The notes beneath the pieces were generated by a model. The model worked only from the letters and a program-made list of their open reading frames with translations. It ran no database searches and had not been told where the DNA came from. Position numbers and translations under genes: made by a program. DNA of 64,000 nucleotides from contig NZ_CP045997.1 in NCBI RefSeq assembly GCF_010233585.1, positions 6,434,985 through 6,498,984 on the forward strand, written 5' to 3'. The stretch is from Spirosoma endbachense (lineage in GTDB: Bacteria; Bacteroidota; Bacteroidia; Cytophagales; Spirosomataceae). This document shows positions 42,912 through 52,152 of the stretch, in pieces. Numbering within the stretch: position 1 is the stretch's first letter; each line of letters begins with the position of its first letter.

Positions 42912-44168
42912 ATGTCGAACCGAAGTAATGTAATGCCGGAGACCGTCGAACGGTTCAATGGCTCATTTCAGGCTGGGCCGCGTACGAGCCAACTAAAGCC
43001 TGTCTCTTTCGAGGACACTTCGATTGCTTTTTCTTCCCAGTCGAATTTCAAACTACGAAAGACTTACTGGTTATTTGCGTTGATGAATCAGGGATGGCTG
43101 GTAAATTTAGGGACTTTTTTTATAAAGATTGCCCTACGCCTTCATCTCCCCATCAAATTCCTCATTAAAAATACGATTTTTGAACAGTTCTGCGGAGGGG
43201 AAAGTATTCAGGATTCTGAAAAAACCATCAAGCACCTGCATGACGTTCATGTCGGAACAATCCTTGACTATTCGGTTGAAGGTGAGGAAAACGAAAAAAG
43301 TTTCGATGAAACAACACTCGAAATTCTATGCACCATTGAGCGGGCCAGCAAATCGGATGATATTCCGTTTTCTGTCTTTAAAATAACGGGCCTTGCTTCT
43401 ACCGATCTCCTGGAAGCTGTTCAAATCGGGGATTCGCTCAATAAAGAACAAAAAACGCAGTTTGATCAGGTTTTAAATCGGGTCAATACTCTTTGCCGAC
43501 GGGCCTACGAACGTAATGTTCGTGTTTTCATTGATGCCGAAGAAAGCTGGATTCAGGATACGATCGATACACTGGCCTACGAAATGATGGATCGTTATAA
43601 TCATGAGCGGCCAGTCGTTTATAATACGTATCAGATGTATCGCTGGGAGAGTCTGGACCGTCTTCGTCGTGATGTTAACGAAGCTCATGCGAAAGGCTAT
43701 TTCCTTGGTGCTAAATTAGTTCGGGGCGCCTATCTGGAAAAAGAACGGCTTCGTTCACACGAAGAGGAATATCAAGACCCAATTCAGGCGACGAAAGAAG
43801 ATACAGATCGGGATTTTAATGCAGCGATCGACTTTTGTCTGGAAAATCGGGATATTGTGTCATTCTGTTTAGGCACACATAATGAATACAGTTGCGAGTA
43901 TTGTATTCAGCAAATGAAGCGATTAAGCATCGAACCGGGTGATCCGCACATTTATTTCGCGCAATTACTCGGAATGAGTGATAATATATCCTATAACCTT
44001 GCTAATGCGGGGTACAATGTGGCCAAGTATGTGCCTTATGGACCCGTTGAAGCTGTAATGCCTTATTTGTTCCGTCGGGCCGATGAAAATAAATCCATTG
44101 CCGGACAGAGTAGTCGGGAGTTTACGCTGGTTAGTGATGAATTGAAACGCCGTAAAGGTTGTAATTGA
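42912..44168 (+). CDS. Proline dehydrogenase (monofunctional PRODH)
   Basis: 418 residues. It oxidises proline to pyrroline-5-carboxylate with FAD, passing electrons to quinone. Landmarks: FKITGLASTDLLEAV (~158), VFIDAEESWIQDTID (~206), YNTYQMYRW, the Lys- and Arg-rich GYFLGAKLVRGAYLEKERLRS (~268), SFCLGTHNEYSC (~320) and the C-terminal YGPVEAVMPYLFRRADENKS with FAD/proline-contacting residues. It lacks a P5C dehydrogenase domain, so that enzyme must be encoded elsewhere. No signal peptide; probably peripheral on the inner membrane. Confidence 0.92.
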   Translation: MSNRSNVMPETVERFNGSFQAGPRTSQLKPVSFEDTSIAFSSQSNFKLRKTYWLFALMNQGWLVNLGTFFIKIALRLHLPIKFLIKNTIFEQFCGGESIQDSEKTIKHLHDVHVGTILDYSVEGEENEKSFDETTLEILCTIERASKSDDIPFSVFKITGLASTDLLEAVQIGDSLNKEQKTQFDQVLNRVNTLCRRAYERNVRVFIDAEESWIQDTIDTLAYEMMDRYNHERPVVYNTYQMYRWESLDRLRRDVNEAHAKGYFLGAKLVRGAYLEKERLRSHEEEYQDPIQATKEDTDRDFNAAIDFCLENRDIVSFCLGTHNEYSCEYCIQQMKRLSIEPGDPHIYFAQLLGMSDNISYNLANAGYNVAKYVPYGPVEAVMPYLFRRADENKSIAGQSSREFTLVSDELKRRKGCN

Positions 44169-44248
44169 TTTTTGCGGATAGGCACAGTATCTTTTGCTGT
44201 GCTTTACTGTTTTATAACGGCACAGCAGCAATGCTGTGCCTGCCTTTT

Positions 44249-45049
44249 ATGATTAAGAAAAGTCCCCTAAAATTTTTTCTGCTCACCCTGATACTGATTG
44301 CCATTGACCAGGGTGTGAAATTAGCCGTTCATTTTTATATGGCTCCTGGCTTTGCCGGGCAAATAAAACTGGCTGGAGACTGGCTCAAATTGCATTACGT
44401 ATTGAATCCAGGCATGGCGTTTGGCATGCAATTGGGGTATGAATACGGCAAATTACTGCTGAGCGTATTCCGGCTTTTTGCCATGGTTGGTATCGGTTAT
44501 TATTTGGTTCATCTGGCACACCGAGGGGCACCGAATGGTTTACTGTGGGCAATGGCAATGATTCTGGCTGGTGCAGTTGGCAATGTCATCGATAGCACAT
44601 TTTATGGGGTCTTTCTGAATAATGCACCGTACGGATCGCCAACGCCCTGGTTTCACGGACAGGTGATCGATATGGTTTTTATTGATGTCTGGGAGGGTTT
44701 TATTCCTGAATGGGTCCCTGTTTGGGGTGGACAGTATTATTCGACGCCAATTTTCAATATTGCCGATTCCTGTATCTTTATTGGTGTCTGCCTGATTCTG
44801 CTCTTTCAGCGTCGTTTTTTTGGTGGCCATACGATCGAAGACGGATTATTGCCAATATCAGGGCCTGATGCTACGCAAGCAGAGGTTTTACCGATGTCTG
44901 AACTGGTTGATGACGAACAGCACGAACATCAATCTAACGATGTTGATGAGCCATCTGCTGCGACCGATACAGAGGATGAATTAAAAGCGTCTGCTTCACC
45001 TGAGTCGTCAGAATCTGTTATATCGGAAGAGCAAAAGGATCGGGATTAA
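44249..45049 (+). CDS. lspA: Lipoprotein signal peptidase II with acidic C-terminal tail
   Basis: From MIKKSPLKFFLLTLILIAIDQG (start 44249; an upstream extension is non-membrane and unlikely) the product is 266 residues. Four transmembrane helices surround the catalytic aspartates in GNVIDSTFYG and FNIADSCIF, with the conserved VLNPGMAFGM loop. The enzyme cleaves prolipoproteins at the lipobox Cys in the inner membrane. The core ends near residue 195 (LLFQRRFF); a further ~65 residues are highly acidic and Ser/Glu-rich, unlike most LspA. The 80-bp gap after proline dehydrogenase contains nested GGCACAG/CTGTGCC and GCTGTGC/GCACAGC dyads, a possible terminator. Confidence 0.95.
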   Translation: MIKKSPLKFFLLTLILIAIDQGVKLAVHFYMAPGFAGQIKLAGDWLKLHYVLNPGMAFGMQLGYEYGKLLLSVFRLFAMVGIGYYLVHLAHRGAPNGLLWAMAMILAGAVGNVIDSTFYGVFLNNAPYGSPTPWFHGQVIDMVFIDVWEGFIPEWVPVWGGQYYSTPIFNIADSCIFIGVCLILLFQRRFFGGHTIEDGLLPISGPDATQAEVLPMSELVDDEQHEHQSNDVDEPSAATDTEDELKASASPESSESVISEEQKDRD

Positions 45050-45078
45050 GCTTACTACATTCTGGCCTTAGCAAAGAC

Positions 45079-45139
45079 GACCCTCATAAAAAAAGCCTGG
45101 AATTTCTCATGAAACTCCAGGCTTTTTTTTATGAGGGTC
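45079..45139. terminator. Bidirectional terminator between lspA and the Ig-like protein gene
   Basis: Long stem GACCCTCAT..AAAGCCTGG (45079-45100) with its complement at 45117-45139, one extra T in the right arm, A/T runs within the stem. Confidence 0.8.
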
Positions 45140-45147
45140 CGTTTGAA

Positions 45148-46719
45148 CTATTGGGTTTCTTCGAGCGGTGTAAAGTCCTTAAAGGTGCGTTTAATGGCTT
45201 TATCGGTTGCTTCTTTCTTACTCTGCCAGTTTGCATCAAGTTCCAGTGCAACCAGACCACTCAGGCTCATTGTATTTCGGAAGTCATCCAGCTTTTTAAC
45301 AAATTCGTTATTTCTACGAGATGATTTTAATGAAAACTCTCTGGAGAAAACATCGCCTTTATTCTGTAGCTCAGATTTTTTGCCCAGCACGTAGTTATAG
45401 CGATCAAGCAGGTCTTTCATCGATTTACCAATAACTTCGGTTGCTTCAAGCGTTCCCATTGTCAGAACAGCGGTGCCACCTACGGCCGAAATCAGGCGTT
45501 GCGAACTAGGATCATTAGCCGTAATCGCTGGCGATACACCCGTAATAGCCCCTAATGAGGCATTGGCTACAGACCGATTGCGTTTGCCGCCTTTGGCTCT
45601 TTTGTAATCATGCTTGAGCTGTTCTTCTTTATCACCTAATTGCTCAATCAAACCCCAAGCCTGAACGAGGGCCTGACGATAAAGCGAATAATAATACCTG
45701 TCTTTTTCGAATTCGTTAACGGTATTGAAAATTGTGAACGTAATTCGTCGTTCTTCCCGGTTTTTGGCCCGATCAAGCGCGTAAAACGTAATCTGAACGT
45801 TCAGCGAGTCGTAAGGGTCTTTCACAAAGTCATAGCCTGGCTGCCAGATAAACTCAAATTGATTATCTGTATTCTTCACCAAGGCCGTTTTAGGGATTTG
45901 CTGGTTATCTGACAGGAAGCCAAACGTAGAAACGTCATCTTCGCCGTTCGGATCGGAAAGGTAAAATTTGAGGTTTACGGTTGCATTTTCTTTCAGCCTG
46001 TAGTGCGACTCTTTAGGAATAACGGCAATAATAGGAGGCAAATCCATCTCTGTTACCTGTACTTTAAGCCGGCCTTTGGTACGTGTTTTGGCGGGCTGAT
46101 CTTCGACCCAAAACTCAATATACTGCGGGCTTTGCTTTAGCTTATTAAACTGATTCAATGACAGTGTCCAGGTTAATTCGCCCTGCGAAGAAAGTTTACT
46201 TCCTTCCGGCATCTGGTCGGCAATCGGAACAAAGGCAATCGGGTCACCATCGTCATCGTGTACGACCTCAGGATCTATTTTGTAGGTGTTCTGAGTACGA
46301 TAACTGACATAAAAAGGCTGTAAATCGCCAACCGTTGGCGGACGATTGACATGCAGTACGCTAAAATCGATGGTTTGCGAAGCCGTTTGGCCACGTTTAT
46401 TCCGAACTTCAAAGCTTACCGGGTATGGTTTAGCCGTTTGAATCCGGTCGGCCAGGTCAAAACCAGGCGTCCAGCTAAAATGACCGAGTGAGTCAAGATG
46501 CATGCCCTCCTGTTTATAGCGGCCGAACGAATAAGTTACTGTATCATTTGAAGACGCATTTGTTTTTAAGTCAAATTGAATCGTGTTCCCTTCTGCCACC
46601 ACGTTCCAGTTGGCTTGCGTGGGCAGAAGTAATTGAAGCGGTTTTGAATCCTGCGCGTAGCTACTAACAACTGAAAGAATTATCAGCACCCACGCTATAG
46701 TACCGGCAGTTCGGTTCAT
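45148..46719 (-). CDS. Exported protein with Ig-like/cadherin-like repeats and helical C-terminus
   Basis: From MNRTAGTIAWVLIILSVVSSYA (start 46719) this is a ~523-residue secreted protein. Residues ~20-330 contain about three putative-Ig-type repeats, recognisable by FSWTPGFDLADR, LTWTLSLNQFNK and FIWQPGYDFVKD, each following a PEGxxL or similar strand, with linkers such as NRPPTVGDLQPFYV and DLPPIIAVIP. The last ~190 residues are helical and basic, with a small Gly/Ala stretch (ASLGAITGVSPAI...VGGTAVLTMG) that might insert in a membrane. No known function. It faces lspA and is probably monocistronic. Confidence 0.65.
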   Translation of the reverse strand: MNRTAGTIAWVLIILSVVSSYAQDSKPLQLLLPTQANWNVVAEGNTIQFDLKTNASSNDTVTYSFGRYKQEGMHLDSLGHFSWTPGFDLADRIQTAKPYPVSFEVRNKRGQTASQTIDFSVLHVNRPPTVGDLQPFYVSYRTQNTYKIDPEVVHDDDGDPIAFVPIADQMPEGSKLSSQGELTWTLSLNQFNKLKQSPQYIEFWVEDQPAKTRTKGRLKVQVTEMDLPPIIAVIPKESHYRLKENATVNLKFYLSDPNGEDDVSTFGFLSDNQQIPKTALVKNTDNQFEFIWQPGYDFVKDPYDSLNVQITFYALDRAKNREERRITFTIFNTVNEFEKDRYYYSLYRQALVQAWGLIEQLGDKEEQLKHDYKRAKGGKRNRSVANASLGAITGVSPAITANDPSSQRLISAVGGTAVLTMGTLEATEVIGKSMKDLLDRYNYVLGKKSELQNKGDVFSREFSLKSSRRNNEFVKKLDDFRNTMSLSGLVALELDANWQSKKEATDKAIKRTFKDFTPLEETQ

Positions 46720-46930
46720 AAGCAACAATGAGAGGTGGTCTGTTTTGGAAAACGTAAAAGTACGGCGAAGATTTCGTCTGACTAATTCAATATGGCAGTT
46801 TTGATACTTTTCTTAGTTAAATCCCTATAATGTATAGCAATAATTATGTTTTTCTGGGAAAAAATAATGTTGTGGATAAACAGGGGCTACGTATAGCCTA
46901 CGTGAGAATTAGACAATATTCAATAAAAAA

Positions 46931-46955
46931 TCGCTCCCTGATAAACAGGGAGCGA
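46931..46955 (-). terminator. Terminator of the BamA-Skp gene cluster
   Basis: Perfect 10-bp arms (TCGCTCCCTG at 46931-46940; complement at 46946-46955), 5-nt loop, followed on the minus strand by TTTTTT. It lies 34 bp after the last gene's stop. Confidence 0.88.
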
Positions 46956-46988
46956 CCATACTATCAGGCAAAAATTAACCCTTATGAA

Positions 46989-47651
46989 TTAGTTTTTCTT
47001 AGGAGTAGCGGGTGTTGCCGTTGATCCTGTGCCAGCATTAGCCGGTTTATTGGCGTTGTTTGCCGGTGCTGCAATTTTAGCAGGGTCAATACCAAGCTTT
47101 TTCAATACCAGTTCGGTAATGTTATTGTCTTCGGGGGCAACAAGCAGAATTGGCGTCGTGTTGGCACCTGCATCCAGATTGAAGACGTATGTGTATGCGT
47201 TTTCTTTCGCAACAGCATCGATTGCCTTCTGAATTTTTTGCACAACCGGGTTCACCAGCTGTCCGTACTTTGTTTGCAACGATTGTTCAGCTGTGCGGCC
47301 GAACTCCTGAATCCGTGCCTGCAATCCCTGCAGTTCGGTTTCACGGTCCTTGCGGATGACATCGGTCATCTGGGCTGCGCCTTTTTCGTAGGCACCATAT
47401 TTATCTTCCAGTTCTTTTTGCATCCGCTTCAGTTCGTTTTCAGACTGTGTGCGCTGGATGGTCAATTGATTCTGGATGTCTTTTGCTTCAGGCGTTTGAG
47501 CCAGGATATAGTCGATATTCGTATAGCCTAACTTCAGCGGGCCAGCTGCGGTTGTGGTCGGAGCCGCCGTTGTTGTTTGAGCTTGTGCCTGTGCACTCAG
47601 ACCGCCCACCAAAAGGGCTGTTGCGAATGCCATGACGAGGTTTTTGTTCAT
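46989..47651 (-). CDS. OmpH/Skp-family periplasmic chaperone (second copy)
   Basis: 220 residues: signal peptide (MNKNLVMAFATALLVGGLSAQAQAQ), then LKLGYTNIDYILAQTPEAKDIQ (the OmpH start), a long coiled-coil hairpin (~60-140; ELKRMQKELEDKYGAYEKGAAQM...) and a Pro/Ala/Asn-rich C-terminal tail. Skp trimers hold unfolded outer-membrane proteins for BamA. It follows another Skp gene by 19 bp and bamA lies further upstream on the same strand, so these are one envelope-biogenesis operon. The low-complexity tail beyond residue ~190 is unusual for Skp. Confidence 0.9.
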   Translation of the reverse strand: MNKNLVMAFATALLVGGLSAQAQAQTTTAAPTTTAAGPLKLGYTNIDYILAQTPEAKDIQNQLTIQRTQSENELKRMQKELEDKYGAYEKGAAQMTDVIRKDRETELQGLQARIQEFGRTAEQSLQTKYGQLVNPVVQKIQKAIDAVAKENAYTYVFNLDAGANTTPILLVAPEDNNITELVLKKLGIDPAKIAAPANNANKPANAGTGSTATPATPKKN

Positions 47652-47670
47652 CTCAGTTTACTAGTTTGTA

Positions 47671-48285
47671 CTACTTCGGTTTTGTGGTTGTTTTATTGTC
47701 GGGACTGCTATTTACTGGTTGTGTTGGGGTAGTGGGAGCAGGGGCAGCAGTTGGTTTCGGTTTATTGGCTGCATCCAGACCCAGTTCTTCCATCACATAG
47801 TCCGTGTAATCATGGCGTGGATTTGTGTACAGCATCACAAAATCAGATGCTTTGTCGAACATAAAGTCCAGTTTTTTCTGCAAGGATACTTTTTCGATGG
47901 CCCGATTGATTAATTCCATCGGAGCTTTCATTAGTTCTTTCTTTTTCTCGAAAAGCAGTCCCTGATAGCCAAATACCTTGTTATTGTATTCGCGCGCTTC
48001 ACGTTCTTTTTCGCTAAGCACTCGTTGCCGATCACGTTTCATGTCTTCGGTCAGCAGGATCTCTTCGGCCTGATACCCCTTCTGGAGTTTTTCAATCTCG
48101 ACGTATTTATCCTGAATATCCTTCGACCACTTATCCGCAAACTTATCAATTTCGCTCAATGCCTTCTGGTATTCTGGCATCTTGCCTAAAATGAATTCTG
48201 AATCTACATACCCGAACTTTTGTGCCTGTGCGGGTATGGCTAGACAAACGGCGCACAAAAGTATAAAAAAAAGGCCCTTTTTCAT
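47671..48285 (-). CDS. OmpH/Skp-family periplasmic chaperone (first copy)
   Basis: 204 residues: signal peptide (KGLFFILLCAVCLAIPAQAQ), then KFGYVDSEFILGKMPEYQKALSEID and a coiled-coil region with DKWSKDIQDKYVEIEKLQKGY...MKRDRQRVLSEKEREAREYNN, a hydrophobic core near VMLYTNPRHDYTDYVMEELG, and a Thr/Pro-rich tail. It is paralogous to the gene immediately downstream. Both likely chaperone outer-membrane proteins to the BamA encoded 170 bp upstream. Confidence 0.92.
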   Translation of the reverse strand: MKKGLFFILLCAVCLAIPAQAQKFGYVDSEFILGKMPEYQKALSEIDKFADKWSKDIQDKYVEIEKLQKGYQAEEILLTEDMKRDRQRVLSEKEREAREYNNKVFGYQGLLFEKKKELMKAPMELINRAIEKVSLQKKLDFMFDKASDFVMLYTNPRHDYTDYVMEELGLDAANKPKPTAAPAPTTPTQPVNSSPDNKTTTKPK

Positions 48286-48454
48286 TATTAGCCGATCAAT
48301 TTTTACGCGAACTAATTGATTGTCAATTATAGAGCCAAGCTGTTAATTTGATCCTGAATGCACGTTAAGGTTTAATTCAGTGCTTATTCAATCAGTTAGC
48401 CAGACCAGCAAACAAAAATCGCTATCTACAATTAACGCTCAGAATGTCTGAATC

Positions 48455-51046
48455 TTATCTGAATTGCTGGCCAATCGTGAAGTGGAACTGACCCGATGCC
48501 TTGTCTTTGATGCCTGGGATCTTATCGAAACCATATCCGTAGTCAATACCGATCAGACCAAAGGCAGGCATGAATATACGTGCACCAAAACCAACCGACC
48601 GTTTCAGGTCGAACGGATTGTATTGTTTATAACTCGCCCAGTTATTACCGGCTTCTAGGAACGTCAGCACGAAAATGGTCGCGGATGGGTTAAGCGAAAC
48701 CGGATACCGTAATTCAGCAACAAATTTGTTATAAACAACCCCACCCTGGCTGCGGGCATTGCCATCGGGTACCCGGTCATAATCGGCTGTATAAACGCTA
48801 CGGTCATCGTAACCGCGTAGACCGATAATGTCCTGTGCCAGCGCAAACTGACCTTGCCCTGCCAGACCTGATCCACCCAGTACAAACCGCTCGAATGGCC
48901 CGATAGTCGTACGCTTGTTGTAGCTTCCCAAAAAGCCCATATGAGCCCGTGTGTTTAAAACCAGCTTGCCAAACACGGTCTGGAACCAGCTTGCGTCAAA
49001 CATCCATTTGTGGTATTCGACAAACTTGTATTTGTCCTCTGGCTTCTCGTTCGTTGTGGTTGTCCGGAAAGCCGAGTAAGGGGGCGTAAACGAGCCGCTC
49101 AACGTAAACGACGAACCCGAACGTGGGAACTGCGGGTTATCGATGCTGTTTCGCGAGATGGTTGTGTTAAAGGTGAAGTTGTTCGATATACCATTTTTAT
49201 AGCCGATATAGAACAAATCCAGGTTATTCAGGTCGTACCGCTGATACGATAACGAGTTGCTCAGCGAGAAATAGTCATCAGGAACCTTCAACTGGCGACC
49301 TAACCCAAGTGTAATCGCGGTATTGGTATACGATCCGGTTGGGGTCTTACCTTGCAGGCTTTGATAAATACTATACGGGTTGCTTGGATCGTAGAACGTT
49401 TTATAGACGGTGTGGCTGGCGCTGACGGTAAGCGCATTGGGTTTCCGACCACCAAGCCAGGGCTCGGTAAACGAAAGTGAATACACTTGATATTGGCTAC
49501 CATTGGCCTGAAAACGCAGCTGAACGCGCTGTCCATCGCCAGCGGGTAGTGGCCGCCAGGCGCTAAAGTTCGGAATATTACGGGCTGAAAAGTTGTTGAA
49601 GGTCAGACCGAGCGTTCCAACGAAACCCACATAGCCACCCCAACCGCCCGATAATTCGATTTGGTCAGATGGTTTCTCTTCAACCGTGTACTCAATATCC
49701 ACCGTACCATCACTCTGCGGAACCGGATTGATCCCAATTTTCTCGGGGTCAAAGTAGCCAAGGGTAGCCAATTCCCGTTGCGTACGAATCAGGTTCGTTT
49801 TAGAGAATTTCTGACCGGGCAGCGTCCGGATAGAACGCATGACAACGTGATCGCTGGTTTTGGAGTTGCCGTTCAGAATAACTCGATTGATGGTAGCCTG
49901 CTTTCCTTCAAAAATTCGAATTTCGAGGTCGATCGAATCACCGTCGATGCTTTTTTCGATAGGCTGGGCATTATAGTACAGGTAACCATCGTCCATATAC
50001 AGCGAACTCAAGTCCTGTCCGGGATTACCATTCAGCTTTTTCTCCAGGTCTTCCGGATTATAGACATCGCCCTTCTGAACGCCGAGCACATCGCGTAACC
50101 GGGTAGCCGGATACAGGTAATTGCCCGAAAAGTCGATATTCCGGTAATAGTATTTATGCCCTTCGTTCAGGGCCATGTTGATATTGATCGTTTTGTCGCT
50201 GTTATGAATGATGGTATCTTTTTCAATTACAGCATCACGATAGCCGAGCTTATTATAGTATTCGATCAGTTTCTGCTTGTCTTCCTCGTATTTTTTTGGA
50301 ACGAATTTCGACGGGGTGAACAAACGGCCGAACCGTTTCTCTTTTGTACTCTTCATTTTCATCCGAACGGCTGATTCATCGAGTTCAGTTTGGCCTTCGA
50401 ATGTGATTTTTGCAATTTTTACCTTTTGCCCTTTGTCGACCAGAACCCGCATCGTTGCGTTGTTACGGGCGCTATCGGGTACGGTCGTAATTTTAACTTT
50501 CGTATTGAGATAGCCTTTGTCTACGAAAAATTTACGAACGGCCATCTGGGTGTTTTTGGTGATTGTATTGGAGACAATCTTACCCAGATTCAATTTTACT
50601 TTATCTTTAAGCTGATCCTGTTCGCCTTTTTTGACACCAAGGAAACTGACTCTATAAAGCCTGGGGCGTTCCTGAACCCGGAACATGAGGGAGACTTTGC
50701 CTTCGCCAGCGTGATTCGCGAACAACTCCACATTGTCGAGCAGCCCTGATTCCATCAGTTTGCGTACCGATGAGCCAACTGCTTCGCCAGGAATACGAAT
50801 TTTATCGCCGACTTTAAGGCCTGCCAGTGATACAAGCGAATTGGGGTCGAGGTAGCGAGTACCTGTTACGGTTAATCCGGCAATTTCATAATCTTTGGGA
50901 CTGGCGTAGTTCAGCAGTTCATCGTTGCTAAGTGGCGTTTCTGTGCCTCGCCCGACGCCTACCCGTACCTGTGCCTTAAGTGTGGACGGATATAAACTAA
51001 TGAGCAATAAAATGGCTCCCAGTATGAGTTTTATACGGTGTTCCAA
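48455..51046 (-). CDS. bamA: Outer-membrane assembly factor BamA
   Basis: The 863-residue Omp85 protein has a signal peptide (~1-26), five POTRA-type repeats (~50-430; landmarks include LDPNSLVSLAGLKVGDKIRIPG, KLMESGLLDNVELFA, RTLPGQKFSKTNLIRTQRELATLGYF) and a 16-strand barrel with the signature NSIDNPQFPRSGSSFTLSG, plus FVLGGSGLAGQG...IGLRGYDDRS near the lid loop. It folds and inserts outer-membrane beta-barrels. It is flanked by uppS upstream and two Skp chaperones downstream on the same strand, a conserved Bacteroidota cluster. Confidence 0.96.
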   Translation of the reverse strand: MEHRIKLILGAILLLISLYPSTLKAQVRVGVGRGTETPLSNDELLNYASPKDYEIAGLTVTGTRYLDPNSLVSLAGLKVGDKIRIPGEAVGSSVRKLMESGLLDNVELFANHAGEGKVSLMFRVQERPRLYRVSFLGVKKGEQDQLKDKVKLNLGKIVSNTITKNTQMAVRKFFVDKGYLNTKVKITTVPDSARNNATMRVLVDKGQKVKIAKITFEGQTELDESAVRMKMKSTKEKRFGRLFTPSKFVPKKYEEDKQKLIEYYNKLGYRDAVIEKDTIIHNSDKTININMALNEGHKYYYRNIDFSGNYLYPATRLRDVLGVQKGDVYNPEDLEKKLNGNPGQDLSSLYMDDGYLYYNAQPIEKSIDGDSIDLEIRIFEGKQATINRVILNGNSKTSDHVVMRSIRTLPGQKFSKTNLIRTQRELATLGYFDPEKIGINPVPQSDGTVDIEYTVEEKPSDQIELSGGWGGYVGFVGTLGLTFNNFSARNIPNFSAWRPLPAGDGQRVQLRFQANGSQYQVYSLSFTEPWLGGRKPNALTVSASHTVYKTFYDPSNPYSIYQSLQGKTPTGSYTNTAITLGLGRQLKVPDDYFSLSNSLSYQRYDLNNLDLFYIGYKNGISNNFTFNTTISRNSIDNPQFPRSGSSFTLSGSFTPPYSAFRTTTTNEKPEDKYKFVEYHKWMFDASWFQTVFGKLVLNTRAHMGFLGSYNKRTTIGPFERFVLGGSGLAGQGQFALAQDIIGLRGYDDRSVYTADYDRVPDGNARSQGGVVYNKFVAELRYPVSLNPSATIFVLTFLEAGNNWASYKQYNPFDLKRSVGFGARIFMPAFGLIGIDYGYGFDKIPGIKDKASGQFHFTIGQQFR

Positions 51047-51051
51047 GTGGA

Positions 51052-51147
51052 TTTTCAGTTTTCAGTTTTCAGTTTTTCAGGGGCAATGTTTTCAGTTAAT
51101 GGTGCTCTGCAGAGCACCTGAAGACGTCAGCACTGTAAACTGAAAAC
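51052..51147. repeat. Intergenic repeat/palindrome between uppS and bamA
   Basis: Tandem TTTTCAG units (about 51052-51080) are followed by GTTTTCAGTT (51088-51097) paired with AACTGAAAAC (51138-51147), enclosing an 18-nt perfect palindrome GGTGCTCTGCAGAGCACC at 51101-51118. It resembles a genome-dispersed intergenic repeat and may also act as an mRNA processing or attenuation structure. Confidence 0.6.
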
Positions 51148-51148
51148 T

Positions 51149-51886
51149 TTATTTTACTAGTTGTTCGCTGGTTTTGCCAAACCGACGTTCTCGTTGTTGA
51201 TAACTCAAAATGGCTTCATACAAATGGTTTCTCCGGAAATCGGGCCAGAGCACATCAGGCATGTAAAGTTCCGAATAGGCCAGCTGCCAAAGCATGAAGT
51301 TACTGATTCGCATTTCGCCACTGGTTCGGATCATCAGCTCAGGATCGGGGATACCGTCTGTTGTGAGATAGCTTCCGAATAGCGACTCATTTATTTCACT
51401 CATTGCCAGCCTGCCAGTGCTTACATCTGTAGCAATCTGCCGAACCGCTTCCAGAATTTCCCAGCGTCCACTATAACTTAATGCCAATACCAGCGTTAGA
51501 CCAGTATTCCCCGATGTTTCGCGCATCGCTTCTGCCAGTTCGCGCTGGCAGTCAGACGGTAAGCTCTCCGTGTTGCCGATGGTCGTCAGTCGCACGTTGT
51601 TATCCATGAGGGTTTTTATTTCACCCCGAATGGTGTGAACCAACAGCGTCATGAGTGCATCGACTTCAAATTTTGGTCGATTCCAGTTCTCTGTTGAAAA
51701 GGCATACAGCGTTAAAAACTTAACGCCCAGCTCGGCACAGCCCTCCGTTACTTCGCGCACAGCCTTAATGGCATTCCGATGGCCAAACACCCGGGCAGCT
51801 CCCTGCCGTTTTGCCCAACGTCCGTTTCCGTCCATGATAACGGCTATATGTTGAGGCAGATTGCTCGGGTCAATGAGTTCCTTCAT
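51149..51886 (-). CDS. uppS: Isoprenyl transferase (undecaprenyl diphosphate synthase)
   Basis: The 245-residue cis-prenyltransferase makes the C55 lipid carrier for peptidoglycan and O-antigen. Motifs: HIAVIMDGNGRWAKRQGAAR with catalytic Asp (~14-33), GHRNAIKAVREV, LTLYAFSTENWNRPKFEV, ALSYSGRWEI and PDPELMIRTSGEMRISNFMLWQLAYSELYMPDVLWPDF. Full length; cytoplasmic, membrane-associated. It is transcribed with bamA, 102 bp upstream of it. Confidence 0.97.
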   Translation of the reverse strand: MKELIDPSNLPQHIAVIMDGNGRWAKRQGAARVFGHRNAIKAVREVTEGCAELGVKFLTLYAFSTENWNRPKFEVDALMTLLVHTIRGEIKTLMDNNVRLTTIGNTESLPSDCQRELAEAMRETSGNTGLTLVLALSYSGRWEILEAVRQIATDVSTGRLAMSEINESLFGSYLTTDGIPDPELMIRTSGEMRISNFMLWQLAYSELYMPDVLWPDFRRNHLYEAILSYQQRERRFGKTSEQLVK

Positions 51887-52152
51887 CCCAATTGGGGAGT
51901 TTTAACTTTATTTAACAAGACCGCGAAGGTACGAAAATTTAGTCAGTAAGTCAGTAGGTTAATTGACAGTTCTCCGATAGCCGTTAGCCGTCATCAGCAG
52001 ATGGTATTTATTGGGCCACTTGCTATTGACTACCTGCGTTTGTCTAGAGCCTGCCCACAATTCCTCAACTCTCTTATCTTTGCTGAGAGGAAACATAACC
52101 CGATCCGTTACGTTTAACGCACGTAGACCTACTATTTGATCGTTCATGCTGT

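Noticed and set aside
51052..51147. CRISPR-like or other arrayed repeats
   Set aside because: The short TTTTCAG tandem units and palindrome have no spacers of regular size. No CRISPR array or cas gene was seen anywhere in the window.
51959..52147. 62-codon minus-strand frame (MNDQIVGLRALNVTDRV...) upstream of uppS
   Set aside because: Its start codon would lie only 5 bp from the divergent FAS1 gene start, leaving no room for promoters, and it matches nothing known. It could be a remnant but is not supported as a gene.
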